Shown: positions 35,173 to 44,900 of the stretch, piece by piece
Layout of the letters: every line of letters begins with the position of its first letter
How positions within the stretch are numbered: position 1 is the stretch's first letter
Assembly: GCF_014529945.1 (NCBI RefSeq)
Contig: NZ_JACVFB010000007.1
Location: forward strand, 186,001 to 250,000
Direction of reading: 5' to 3'
DNA from: Chitinophaga varians
Lineage (GTDB): Bacteria > Bacteroidota > Bacteroidia > Chitinophagales > Chitinophagaceae
Length of the DNA: 64,000 nucleotides
Notes under the pieces: generated by a model
Seen by the model: the letters and a program-made list of their open reading frames with translations, nothing else
Told to the model about the DNA's origin: nothing
The model's database searches: none
Translations under genes and position numbers: made by a program

Positions 35173-35880
35173 TTATTTAGTTACATCCTTACAATAGGTA
35201 ACGCAATGCCATACACGCTCATAAGGTTTTCCTTCATGTTCTCCTTTTTCCTCTTCGGTAAAAGTACCTTCCAGCAGGTATCTGCCGTTCCAAACCGGTA
35301 CATAGGAGAAAGCATCCTGCGTGCCTTTTACTTTTTTGGTCCAGCCATCGGGAGACTGCACCACCAGCTCTGCTTTGGGCAGGGTGGTTTTGCTTTTATG
35401 CAGCAGGGAAACTTTTTCCGGCACATTGATTTTTTTGGGGGCCGCACCACCGGTGAGCAATACAAAATCGTTCTGTTTCAGGTTGTCCAAACCTTTGGCG
35501 TGATTTACCTGCACAACGCCCTGCGCATAGTAGCGGATTTTGCTGCCGCTATATACCTCCTGCACCGTATGATCGATGTACAGTACATAAGCGCCATCAG
35601 CCTGCGGGGTAAAAGTAGCTTTGAAATGGTTGCCTGCCGGCGTGCATTCCAGCTGTTGTTTTTTTCCGGAAGGATCAATGAGCCAGAGTTTAAAATCCCG
35701 CATGTTGCTGAACCAGTTTTGTGTGGAGTCGCGTTCGTTTTCAGCATATTCACCGAGGAACACTTTCACTTCCTGCGCCTGTCCTTTCTTACCGTTTACA
35801 ATAGTTTCTATCCAGAGGGCATGCCCGAACGCTGTGGCCATGCAGCAGCATAATAAAGCAGAGAACAATAACTTTTTCAT
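35173..35880 (-). CDS. periplasmic DUF4198 protein
   Basis: 235 residues with a signal peptide (MKKLLFSALLCCCMATAFG) and a mature start HALWIETIVNGKKG, the typical DUF4198 opening. Two beta-sandwich-like halves follow; the end HCVTYCKDVTK has a Cys pair. DUF4198 proteins commonly accompany TonB receptors for metals and are thought to act in periplasmic metal handling. It lies between the receptor (20 bases upstream) and PepSY (five bases downstream). Confidence 0.85.
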   Translation of the reverse strand: MKKLLFSALLCCCMATAFGHALWIETIVNGKKGQAQEVKVFLGEYAENERDSTQNWFSNMRDFKLWLIDPSGKKQQLECTPAGNHFKATFTPQADGAYVLYIDHTVQEVYSGSKIRYYAQGVVQVNHAKGLDNLKQNDFVLLTGGAAPKKINVPEKVSLLHKSKTTLPKAELVVQSPDGWTKKVKGTQDAFSYVPVWNGRYLLEGTFTEEEKGEHEGKPYERVWHCVTYCKDVTK

Positions 35881-35900
35881 ATTTATATCCAGGTTTAAGT

Positions 35901-38309
35901 TTAGAAACGATAACCAACGCTCATCCGCACGTTGCGGCCGGGTTCTGTTTGCCAGTAATAGATTTTATTGCCGTAACCATCTGCGGAGGGCGCACCGGTG
36001 AACAGGTATTTATTCAGCACATTATTAACCAGCACATTCACGCTGAATTTATGGACGGTATATCCAAGGCCGGCATCCATCCGGAAATAGTCAGGCAGGA
36101 AGTTTTCACTTTTATCATATACCTGCCCCGCTACGCGCCCCATCTGGTACTGATAGCCCACATTGGCGCGGAGTCCTTTCAGCACACCGTCGCCAATTGT
36201 GTAAGTCAGCCAGGTATTCTGAATATGTTTGGCGATACCCGGTACATAGTTGCCCTTTAATTCAGGTTTGGCATCTTTGGATACAATGCCATCGGTGTAA
36301 GCGTAGTTCACCACTACATTCAGGCCTTTCACCACTTCTCCCTGGAGGTCCACTTCCAGTCCTTTGATACGTTGCTGGCCATTCTGGCGGCTGTAAATGA
36401 AATTTTTGGTAACCGGATCGGGGTGGTCCAGATCGGTGGTCAGCACATTGTTTTTGGTGATCTGGTATACGGCCAGCGTGGAGGTAAAGCGGCCTTTGAA
36501 CCAATCACGTTTGATACCAAACTCAATATTGTCGCCGGTCATGGGATCGAATGGTTTCTTCTCCCAGTCCAGTCCCGGATTCTGAATGAAGCTCACGTCA
36601 TAAACGCCGTATATGGAACTGTTTCTGTCGAAAGAGTAACTGACGCCAAAGCGGGGCGTGAATTTGCTGTCTTTATTGGTGCCATCATAAGGGCTCACCA
36701 CGTTGTTGGTAGTATAGCGACCGGCCAACGTCACACGCAGGCGGTCTTCAAAAAAGCCGATCTGGTCCTGCAGATAAAACGCGCTGTAACCATAGTTATA
36801 TTGCACCCCACGGGTACGGATATCCGCAGAGCGGTCCCATTTAGGCTGTACGATGCCACCGTGCTTAGGTTTATAGATATTGAAGGTAGAATCACCGAAA
36901 GCAGCCCCCTGTGCCCAATCGGCGTAATAGTTACTGTATTTCATGTCTACGCCGCCGAGGATGTTGTGCGTCAGCGCGCCGGTGCGAAGGGTACCGTTCA
37001 CAAATATCTGTGCCGTTTTATTAAGGCCCAGTGCATCCCAGATATTCATATTACGTTGCAGCAGGCTGTCATTGCCTTTGGTGGAGAAACCGGAAGGCCA
37101 CATGCTCTGGCCGGTTTGTTTGTAATGGAAATAGCCAAACTGCGCCGTCAGCTTCCAGTCGGGATTGAACTTGTGCTCATAAAAAGCCATGATGCTGTTA
37201 TCGCTGATTTTGGTGGGGTCCATATTACCTTCTATGGTGGTGAAGTTCATCGGCAGGTCGCCGTAGCCGCGTTTAGAGAAGGAATAGTTACCGCCAATCA
37301 CCGGCAGCTGCATATACTGGAGATTGTATTCCAGCGTGACGGTATTTTTCTCGTCTACCAGGTATTTGACTACCGGGGCGATGCTGTAGCGGTTGGTATA
37401 ATCGAAATCGCGCCAGCCGTTTTTCAGTTCGCCGGCGAAGTTAAGGCGGTACAGCAGTTTACCGTTTTTAGACAGCTTACCGTCGAGGTCCAGCGTGGTG
37501 CGATAGTTATCATAACTGCCGAGGGACAACGTTACTTCTCCCTGATTGATGCCGGTAGGTTTTTTGGTGACGACGTTATACATACCACCGGGTTCTCCGT
37601 TGGACATCATAAAGCCGGCAGGGCCTTTCACGAACTCAATCCTGTCTACCATGCTCATATCTTCCGTGAGCGGGCTCCAGGAGCTGATATAGACGTTCAT
37701 GCCGTTACGGAGGGAGCTGGCGCGGGAGCCACGAATCTGGATATTGGAATACATGTCCCAGTGGCCCAGCCGGGAAGCGCCGCTGACATTGCGGGTAACG
37801 CCTTCGTGCATATTAAATATCTGCTGGTCTCCCAGCACTTCCCTGGAGACTTCCGCGATGCTCTGCGGTATTTCTACCAGGGGCGTATTCAGGCGCAGGG
37901 AGTTGGATGGGGTGAGGACGGTATATTTATTATATTCTCCTACAACGGTCACTTCTTTCATCTGTTGACCGGAAGCACCTAACGTAATGGAGGCCTGGGT
38001 GATCTTATCTGTTTCCACTTCCACGTCCTGCAATACATTGTCATATCCGACAAGGGACACTACCAGGGTATATTTGCCGGGTTTAACCCGCTTTATAACA
38101 AAATCGCCATTGGCATCGGTCAGGGCGCCATGATTGGAGTGTTGTATTCTAACGGTAACATATGGTGCAGGTAACCCGTCTGACGTAAGGACTTTTCCTT
38201 TGATAGCAGACAAAATATCGTCTGCTGCGGCCTGTCCGCACAAAGCGAACAGGAATACTAACAGTATGGTCAAGCGTTTCACCGGGATTCGCAGATAGTA
38301 TGGCTCCAT
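35901..38309 (-). CDS. TonB-dependent siderophore receptor with N-terminal CarboxypepD_reg domain
   Basis: 802 residues from the ATG at 38307-38309 (MEPYYLRIPVKRLTILLVFLFALCGQAAA, signal peptide). A promoter box at 38332-38339 excludes the longer frame. A carboxypeptidase-regulatory-like domain (about 35-115, IKGKVLTSDGLPAPYVTVRI) is followed by the plug (VVGEYNKYTVLTPSNSLRLNTPLVEIPQSIAEVSREVL, RGSRASSLRNGMNVYI, PAGFMMSNGEPGGMYNVVTKKP) and a 22-strand barrel. The barrel ends NVRMSVGYRF with the terminal aromatic. The plug type (IPQSI, GEPGG) is that of FhuA/FoxA-like hydroxamate receptors, not SusC. It probably imports the siderophore made by the neighbouring operon. Confidence 0.92.
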   Translation of the reverse strand: MEPYYLRIPVKRLTILLVFLFALCGQAAADDILSAIKGKVLTSDGLPAPYVTVRIQHSNHGALTDANGDFVIKRVKPGKYTLVVSLVGYDNVLQDVEVETDKITQASITLGASGQQMKEVTVVGEYNKYTVLTPSNSLRLNTPLVEIPQSIAEVSREVLGDQQIFNMHEGVTRNVSGASRLGHWDMYSNIQIRGSRASSLRNGMNVYISSWSPLTEDMSMVDRIEFVKGPAGFMMSNGEPGGMYNVVTKKPTGINQGEVTLSLGSYDNYRTTLDLDGKLSKNGKLLYRLNFAGELKNGWRDFDYTNRYSIAPVVKYLVDEKNTVTLEYNLQYMQLPVIGGNYSFSKRGYGDLPMNFTTIEGNMDPTKISDNSIMAFYEHKFNPDWKLTAQFGYFHYKQTGQSMWPSGFSTKGNDSLLQRNMNIWDALGLNKTAQIFVNGTLRTGALTHNILGGVDMKYSNYYADWAQGAAFGDSTFNIYKPKHGGIVQPKWDRSADIRTRGVQYNYGYSAFYLQDQIGFFEDRLRVTLAGRYTTNNVVSPYDGTNKDSKFTPRFGVSYSFDRNSSIYGVYDVSFIQNPGLDWEKKPFDPMTGDNIEFGIKRDWFKGRFTSTLAVYQITKNNVLTTDLDHPDPVTKNFIYSRQNGQQRIKGLEVDLQGEVVKGLNVVVNYAYTDGIVSKDAKPELKGNYVPGIAKHIQNTWLTYTIGDGVLKGLRANVGYQYQMGRVAGQVYDKSENFLPDYFRMDAGLGYTVHKFSVNVLVNNVLNKYLFTGAPSADGYGNKIYYWQTEPGRNVRMSVGYRF

Positions 38310-38331
38310 GATATCTTTTACATTTTGCGTG

Positions 38332-38339
38332 CAAAAGTA
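38332..38339 (-). promoter_or_regulatory. -7 box of the receptor operon
   Basis: TACTTTTG on the minus strand, a perfect TAnnTTTG. Transcription would begin near 38325, about 16 bases before the ATG at 38309. The siderophore operon has nearly the same box (TACTTTTA). Confidence 0.5.
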
Positions 38340-38432
38340 GGGGCTGCTTATCCCGGTATAGTTACGCCATCGGGAAATTGATTTTCGCAATCAGGAAAAA
38401 TCGCTAAAACTTGTCATATCAGCATAAAGATG

Positions 38433-39041
38433 CTAGATATATTCCGTGATCACTTTAAAAGTAGTTTGGCCTTTTTTATCAAAAATCTCTTTACCACAGT
38501 TTGTACAGTCACCTTCCTCGTCTATTAATTCTCCCCGTTTCACCTGCCATACGTTCATGGAGCCACAGGAGCAGTATACGGTGTACAGCACTTCACCGGA
38601 AAGGTCACCCAAAGCCCGCCACTTTCCCAAAGGGGTGGATTGTTTTTTGAGGTCCTTTTTGTTTTTATCTGTTATCAGGCCGATATAATAGCTATCGTTG
38701 CCACGGTCCAGCAGAACAGTGAGAAAATCCTCTTCTTCCAATAAAGCCTGAAATGATCTCAACAGGAAAGGGACGCTGTCGCCGGCTTTGAAGCCGGAGG
38801 CTTCGGCCTCCATGGAGGCGTACACGCTGTCGATATCTATCTGAAAGCCCGGACGAAGGACGTTTAGCCTTGCCTGTAAGAAGTTACCGATCTGCCTGGG
38901 GCTGTCCTCCCCTTTCCAGTCGGTAACGGTCAGGTATTGTTGCTGCAGCAAAGCATCGAGCAGTTGTTCATCATCGGTAACCGTGCTAAGTTGTTTTTCT
39001 TCTTCGGGTAAAACGAGGTAACGGAGAAAGTTCGCCTTCAT
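38433..39041 (-). CDS. cytoplasmic protein with C-terminal zinc ribbon-like pair
   Basis: 202 residues from the ATG at 39039-39041 (MKANFLRYLVLPEEEKQL). The first two thirds are acidic and helical with no known motif. The C-terminal part has CSCGSMNVWQVKRGELIDEEGDCTNCGKE, two CxC/CxxC knuckles 20 residues apart that could bind one zinc. The family is not recognised. It is a single gene, divergent from the DUF4199 gene; the roughly 300-base gap (39042-39338) shows no other gene. Confidence 0.65.
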   Translation of the reverse strand: MKANFLRYLVLPEEEKQLSTVTDDEQLLDALLQQQYLTVTDWKGEDSPRQIGNFLQARLNVLRPGFQIDIDSVYASMEAEASGFKAGDSVPFLLRSFQALLEEEDFLTVLLDRGNDSYYIGLITDKNKKDLKKQSTPLGKWRALGDLSGEVLYTVYCSCGSMNVWQVKRGELIDEEGDCTNCGKEIFDKKGQTTFKVITEYI

Positions 39042-39338
39042 GGGTATGTAGTTTTTTAAATCGGTTGCATATTGTCTGCCATAAAAAGTGGTCGTGGTTA
39101 ACAAACCCGCCGGTAGGTTCAACATACAGGAAACCAAAATCTGGCAGCATAGTTACAAATTTTTTAAGTAAATTCGTTCTGTTAGTCCAACAAATTGACT
39201 GTCAACCAATTTCTTATTTCACAAAAAATAATTTGAGCGTCATTGCTTTCAACGTATATTCGAGATCAGGGAAAGAGCACGGTATGGTTAATCTCAACAC
39301 AGCGCAACATCTATCATCCTTATAAAATCAATCACGTC

Positions 39339-39821
39339 ATGAACAAAAACTATGTACAGTATGGTCTGATCATCAGCGCAATCATGGTGGTACTGTCTGT
39401 CATCCTCTACATTTTAAACCTCAACCAGGATGAGTGGGCCAAGTGGATAGGCGTTCTGGTGATGGGGGTCGGCATTATCCTCGCCAGCATCAACTTCTCC
39501 AAAATCAACGACGGCCATGTCACTTTCGGCAATGTTTTCGGGAATGGTTTCAAAGCTTCGCTGATCATTTCTGTTATTACAGTAATCTTCTCTGCTATCA
39601 TGCTGGTCATATTTCCGGATATACGTGACAAAATGCTGGAGGCATCCCGACTGGGTATGGAAAAGAAAAATATGCCTGAGGAGCAGATTGAAAAGAGCCT
39701 GGACATTGCTAAAAGATTCTTTGTGGTAATCCTGATATTCGGCGGATTAATCGGCAGCGTAATCTGCGGGGTTATAGCCTCCGTCATCGGCGCTGCCGTG
39801 GCCCGTAAAGATGCCAAATAA
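39339..39821 (+). CDS. DUF4199 membrane protein
   Basis: 160 residues from the ATG at 39339-39341 (MNKNYVQYGLIISAIMVVLSVILYIL). Four membrane helices (about 8-27, 37-52, 72-92, 126-152) and the segment ISFxKINDGHVTFGNVFGNGFKASLIIS match DUF4199, common in Bacteroidota. The function is unknown. It is a monocistronic unit ended by the terminator at 39841-39890. Confidence 0.82.
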   Translation: MNKNYVQYGLIISAIMVVLSVILYILNLNQDEWAKWIGVLVMGVGIILASINFSKINDGHVTFGNVFGNGFKASLIISVITVIFSAIMLVIFPDIRDKMLEASRLGMEKKNMPEEQIEKSLDIAKRFFVVILIFGGLIGSVICGVIASVIGAAVARKDAK

Positions 39822-39840
39822 TCCGATAACCGTACTATAC

Positions 39841-39890
39841 AGTCCTGCATCCGAACCCTGAAAACATACAGGCCCAGATGCAGGACTTTT
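39841..39890 (+). terminator. terminator of the DUF4199 gene
   Basis: AGTCCTGCATC (39841-39851) pairs with GATGCAGGACT (39877-39887), followed by TTTT and a T-rich stretch. Confidence 0.7.
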
Positions 39891-40016
39891 CATTTTCCCC
39901 CAACTAACACCGGCCGGCTTTTATTTCCTTCACCTGTTTTCTATCTTTACAGACATCTGATACAAGATAATTTCCTGTTTGATAAACCGACTATATAAAA
40001 ACTATTTTCAAAAGGT

Positions 40017-40607
40017 ATGGAGCGTATGTCCATGGAGGAAGAGGTGCTGTTGCGAATGATTCAGGGTGATGAATCAGCTTTTTCGAGTGTGTACCGGCAT
40101 TACCATCCTTCTTTATACATCTATCTGCTGCGTTTCTGCAAGGTCCCTTCCCTGGCAGAAGATCTGGTGCACGACGTGTTTCTCAAAATATGGGAGATCA
40201 GGGACCGTATTAACCCCCAACTTTCATTCAGCGGGTATCTTTACCGCATTGCCCGCAACCATGTCTTTAAAACTATTACCAAACTGGCCACCGACGGGCA
40301 GATGCGGGAACAACTATATCAACAGCTGGCTGGCATAGACCCGGGACATTCCGACGAGGCGGTACGGACCAAAGAGTATGAGCGCCTTTTTGAAGAAGCC
40401 TTGTCCAAACTGACCGTCCAACGGCTGAAAGTATTTCGCCTCTGCCGTCAGGAAGGAAAAAGTTACGATGAAGCCGCCGCCTTGCTGGGCATCTCCCGTA
40501 ACGCGGTAAAAAAACATATGGTGCTGGGCATGCGTTTCATCGAAGATTATGTATACCGTCATGGTGATATCTTTATGGCCATCTGGCTGGTCTCCACTTT
40601 CTATTAA
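40017..40607 (+). CDS. ECF RNA polymerase sigma factor (SusC/D-linked)
   Basis: 196 residues. Region 2 is at about 20-90: ESAFSSVYRHYHPSLYIYLLRF, EDLVHDVFLKIWEIRDRI and GYLYRIARNHVFKTI. Region 4 is at about 125-180: LTVQRLKVFRLCRQEGKSYDEAAALLGISRNAVKKHMVLGMRFI. An ATG three codons in (MSMEEEV) is an alternative start. It belongs to the Bacteroidota ECF class controlled by FecR-type anti-sigma factors, here the next gene. A weak -7 box TATCTTTA is at 39942-39949. The stop codon lies in an element shared with the second sigma gene. Confidence 0.9.
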   Translation: MERMSMEEEVLLRMIQGDESAFSSVYRHYHPSLYIYLLRFCKVPSLAEDLVHDVFLKIWEIRDRINPQLSFSGYLYRIARNHVFKTITKLATDGQMREQLYQQLAGIDPGHSDEAVRTKEYERLFEEALSKLTVQRLKVFRLCRQEGKSYDEAAALLGISRNAVKKHMVLGMRFIEDYVYRHGDIFMAIWLVSTFY

Positions 40608-40667
40608 AAAAAATTTCTTCACAGGGGTACCCTTCACCTACATTTTCGGATAGTATATAGTACCCCT
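40602..40667 (+). promoter_or_regulatory. conserved sigma/FecR junction element and hairpin
   Basis: TATTAAAAAAAATTT (40602-40616, containing the sigma stop), seven bases, then GGGGTA (40624-40629). An 8-base inverted repeat AGGGGTAC/GTACCCCT (40623-40630 and 40660-40667) follows. The first 28-bp pattern recurs with the same spacing after the other sigma gene at 56097-56124. Confidence 0.6.
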
Positions 40668-40690
40668 TTGTTTTCAATGGGGAAACCAAT

Positions 40691-41866
40691 ATGTCGCAAC
40701 CTGAAAATTATCACGACGAGCTGTTACAGCGATACCTGGATGGTGAATGCAGCCGGGAAGAGCTGGAGGCGTTATTCGGACGGCTGAACACCTCCGCCGC
40801 CAAACGGCCCCTGTTGCAGGCCATGCAACAGGAATTTGAGCGCGTCATGAACGAAAAGCACGACGTGCCCGAAGCGATCGGCAATCGTATTGAAACAAGG
40901 CTGCTACAGGAGATCAGTCGCAGCAAGGTAGTGCCTGTGCGCTCCTTCCGGTACCTGAAATGGAGTGCAGCCGCGGCCGTTATTATGCTGTTGTCGGTGG
41001 CCACCATCTTCTATACCTCGCGCCAACCCGCTGTGCCCCAGCTCGCACAGCGGCACATGCGGATAGGTGTTCCCGGCAGCAACAAAGCACAGCTCACTCT
41101 GTCAGACGGCTCTGTGGTGACGCTGGACAGCACCGGCAACCAGGTCATCCGCCAGGGGGATGTGCAGGTGCAGCAACATAACGGGCAATTGTTATACCCC
41201 ATTACCGCCGGCCCTTCATCCATTGTGCGTTACAACCTGCTGGCAGTGCCACGTGGCGGCCAGTTCAACGTAGTGCTGCCCGACGGCAGCCGGGTATGGC
41301 TCAACGCCGCCTCCAGCCTGCGCTACCCTACCGCCTTCCCGCCCGACAGCCGTACAGTGGAAATAAAAGGCCAGGCCTACTTTGAAGTTAAACCGGTTGC
41401 AGGACAACCATTTATTGTAAAAGTGAACAACATGGAAGTGCAGGTATTGGGTACCAGCTTCGACGTGATGGCCTACGCCGACGAACCTGCCACCCGTACC
41501 ACGCTGATAGAAGGAGCCGTGAAAGTCACATCAGGTGATCACCAGAGCCTCCTGCACCCGGGGCAGGCCGCTGCAGTGGACAATGCCAACGGATCACTGT
41601 CTGTACAACCGGCAGACCTTCGGGAAGCGACCGCCTGGAGAACAGGCTTCTTCAACTTTGAAAATGCCAGTCTCGGCAGCATACTCAGGCAGCTGTCAAG
41701 ATGGTATGATGTGGAAGCCGACTATCAGTCTATACCGGCCACCAACCGCCTTGGCGGTTACATCAACCGAAATCTGCCCCTGCAGCAGGTATTACCCATG
41801 TTGGAAACCGACAACGTAAAACTGAAGCTGGAAGGCAGGACCATCAAAGTAATACTAACCCGGTAA
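40691..41866 (+). CDS. FecR-type anti-sigma factor
   Basis: 391 residues. The cytoplasmic anti-sigma part (about 1-85, HDELLQRYLDGECSREELEALFGRLN) is followed by one membrane helix (WSAAAAVIMLLSVATIFYTS, about 97-115). The periplasmic FecR domain shows AVPRGGQFNVVLPDGSRVWLNAASSLRYPTAF and GQAYFEVKPVAGQPFIVKVNNMEVQVLGTSFDVMAY. A C-terminal secretin/STN-like tail (FENASLGSILRQLSRWYDVEADY) probably docks with the receptor's STN domain. It transmits the receptor state to the sigma factor at 40017. Confidence 0.92.
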   Translation: MSQPENYHDELLQRYLDGECSREELEALFGRLNTSAAKRPLLQAMQQEFERVMNEKHDVPEAIGNRIETRLLQEISRSKVVPVRSFRYLKWSAAAAVIMLLSVATIFYTSRQPAVPQLAQRHMRIGVPGSNKAQLTLSDGSVVTLDSTGNQVIRQGDVQVQQHNGQLLYPITAGPSSIVRYNLLAVPRGGQFNVVLPDGSRVWLNAASSLRYPTAFPPDSRTVEIKGQAYFEVKPVAGQPFIVKVNNMEVQVLGTSFDVMAYADEPATRTTLIEGAVKVTSGDHQSLLHPGQAAAVDNANGSLSVQPADLREATAWRTGFFNFENASLGSILRQLSRWYDVEADYQSIPATNRLGGYINRNLPLQQVLPMLETDNVKLKLEGRTIKVILTR

Positions 41867-41974
41867 AATACCAGCCCATGTAACCTTGTATAGTATCGAT
41901 AAATCACAATGAAAAAAACCTAACACGACTGCAACCAAACGGGTTGTCGTTTAAAACCGCTCTGTTCAACCAAA

Positions 41975-44900
41975 ATGTTCTACGTTATGCGCTTCACCGC
42001 CTTCCTCCTGCTCGCGGTCTGCCTGCAATGCAGTGCCGTAGCCTTGTCGCAGCAGATCACGCTGTCGGAAAAAAACGCACCCCTCAAAAAGGTGCTCAAA
42101 GAAATGGCCAGCCAGACCGGCCTGTCCGTAGCCTACAGCGAAAGCCTGATGTCTGCCACCAAACCAGTCACCATCGAAGTAAAAAATGCTTCTGTGGAAC
42201 GTGTGCTGGAAATAGCACTCCGGGACCAGCCGGTACGGTATACCATCAACAACGGCCGCATCCTGCTCAACAGCCGCACCCGGTCGGCTGCAGATTCCGC
42301 CATGGTAGCCACCGGCAGGGTCACCAACGAAAAAGGGGAACCCATACCCGGCGCCAGTATCCTCATCAAAGGCACCAACATCGGTACGGCCTCCGGCAAC
42401 GACGGCCGCTTTGAAATCAAAGTTCCCAAAGAAGCCGTTACGCTGATCATCAGCGCTGTCGGATTTCAGCCAACGGAAGTCAGCGCCCAGCTACAGACCA
42501 ACATGGAGATCCGCCTGAAAACAGGCACCAAAAATCTGTCTGAAGTAGTGGTGATGGGCTTCTCTGAAGTGGAACGCCGGCACGTGGCTTCTTCCGTGGC
42601 CCAGGTGGATGTAAAACTCACCAAAACAAGGCCCATCGCTAAACTCCAGGAAGCCTTTACCGGCACCGTTCCGGGAGTGACGGTCCAACAAACGACCAAC
42701 CTGCCCGGCAGCGTGCCCGGCATCACCATCAGAGGCATCAGCACCCTCCAGAATGCCAGCCCCCTCGTGATCGTAGACGGGATGGAACAAAGCCTGAACG
42801 ATATAGACCCCAACCAGGTAAAAAGCATCACCGTGCTGAAAGATGCGGCGTCTGCCTCCATGTATGGCTCACGGGGCGCCAACGGGGTGATCATCATAGA
42901 AACGGAACGCGGACAGATGGGACGGTTTAAAGTAGACGTCAACACATGGGCCGCGCTACAGCAACCCATCGATCTGCCCAAATTCGTGAATGGCGTCGAT
43001 TACATGCGGCTCAACAATGAAGCACGGAATTTCCAGGGACAGACACCGCTGTATACCGATCAGGACATCCGCAAAATGGAATCCGGCGAAACACCCTCTG
43101 TTGACTGGCTGAAAGAAGGCATGCCCCGTAAGGCCAACTCGCAGAACGTGACCATGAGCGTGTCCGGCGGCGGTGGTATCGGCTCCTTCAACCTGATGAT
43201 GGGATACCTCAAGGAAAACGGCCTCAACTCCTACGAAGGGTCCGGCAAGTACTCCGCCCGCTTTAATACGAATGTCAACATCGCAGATAAGTTCGTGCTG
43301 CTGGCCGACTTCTACGCTCACCGTTTACAGATCAACCGGCTGAAAGAAAATGACGACGGAACAGGTTTATATGAAAACCTCTGGAAAATGAATCCTGCCC
43401 AGCAGATATACTACCCCGCCGGCGACATCCCCGAGCATTATATCCTGTATAATGACATGAACCCGATCGCGTCTATCAACCGGGGCGGCTCACGGAACAA
43501 CCTATACGATTTCAGCTCCGTGAACCTGCGGCCAAGATACAATATCAGTAAGCATCTCAGCCTGGAAGGCAACGTATCTTATCAGATCAGCAAGTCGGCC
43601 AACAAGCGGCAGCGGGAGACTTTCAAGTTCTTCGACGGCAACGGCAAACCCGTGAAAATATGGAAAAATGAAGTCGGCGCCGATCAGGATGTTAGCCAGA
43701 GCCAGTTGACCGCCCGCGGCCTGCTGAACTATACCGGCAGCCTGCGCCATCAGGCCGATAAGATATACCTCACCGCCGGTTCTGAAGTGATGACCTTCAA
43801 TTTTACCGACTATAAGGAAATCGCCAAAGCATCTTTCTTCGGTAAACTAAACTACTCTTTCGACAACAGATATATCCTCGAATTCACCGCCCGCGGCGAT
43901 GGCAGCAGTAAATTCGCGCCCGGCAAACAATGGGGCTTTTTCCCCGCGGGAGCCGTTGCCTGGAACGTCACCAATGAAAAGTTCATGAAAGGGCTGGTCA
44001 ATAACAGGGTCATCAACAACCTCAAACTACGGGCTTCCTATGGCCTCATCGGCAATGAAAACGTAGACCCTTATTTGTGGGAAGAAAACGTGAACGAATG
44101 GGGATGGCTCATGCGGGTGCCCAATATGAACTTCACCTGGGAAAAACAAAAGCAGGGCAACATCGGCCTGGAGCTGACCGTACTGGACAACAGGCTTAGC
44201 CTCACCGCAGAAGTCTACAAAAAGAACTCCTACGATCTTATCTATTCCAGATTCCCTGTACCGCCCATCACCGGCTCCAGTTCTCTCGAAGCAGCCTTTA
44301 ACATCGGAGAAGTGGAAAACAACGGATACGAGCTTTCTGTACAGTGGCAGGATAAAATCGGTAACCTTGGTTACAGCATTGGTGCCATGCTGTTCGATAA
44401 CCGCAACAAAGTACTGAAGGCCGGCTACCGCAATGGCGACACGCTGATCTTCAAAGACGACAACGACAAAATATGGTACAAAGGCATCGCGATCGATAAC
44501 TACTACGGCTACAAAGCCAATGGCTTCTTCCGCGACCAGCGCGACGTGGACAACACGCCGGCCAAACTGCCCAACACCCTTCCCGGCGATATCAAATACA
44601 TAGACCAGAACGGCGACGGCATCATCAACGATGCCGACAGGATCAACCTCGGCGATCCTTTCCCGCACCTGAACTATTCCGTTACCCTGGCCCTGCAATA
44701 CAAGAACTGGGACTTTAACCTGCTGGGACAAGGCGTAGGAAAAAGGACCGGACGCCTCAACGGCATGGAGGGCTACCCTATATTGGTAGACGGCAGCAGC
44801 AACGCATTGGGCAAACCGCAACAGTACTATGCCGACAACCGCTGGACGCCTCAAACACCCGACAGCAGGTTCCCCAGAGTATGGACCGGCTCCAGCACCA

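Noticed and set aside
36372-37982. 536-codon open frame opposite the TonB receptor
   Set aside because: The minus-strand receptor has full plug and barrel motifs; the plus frame has none.
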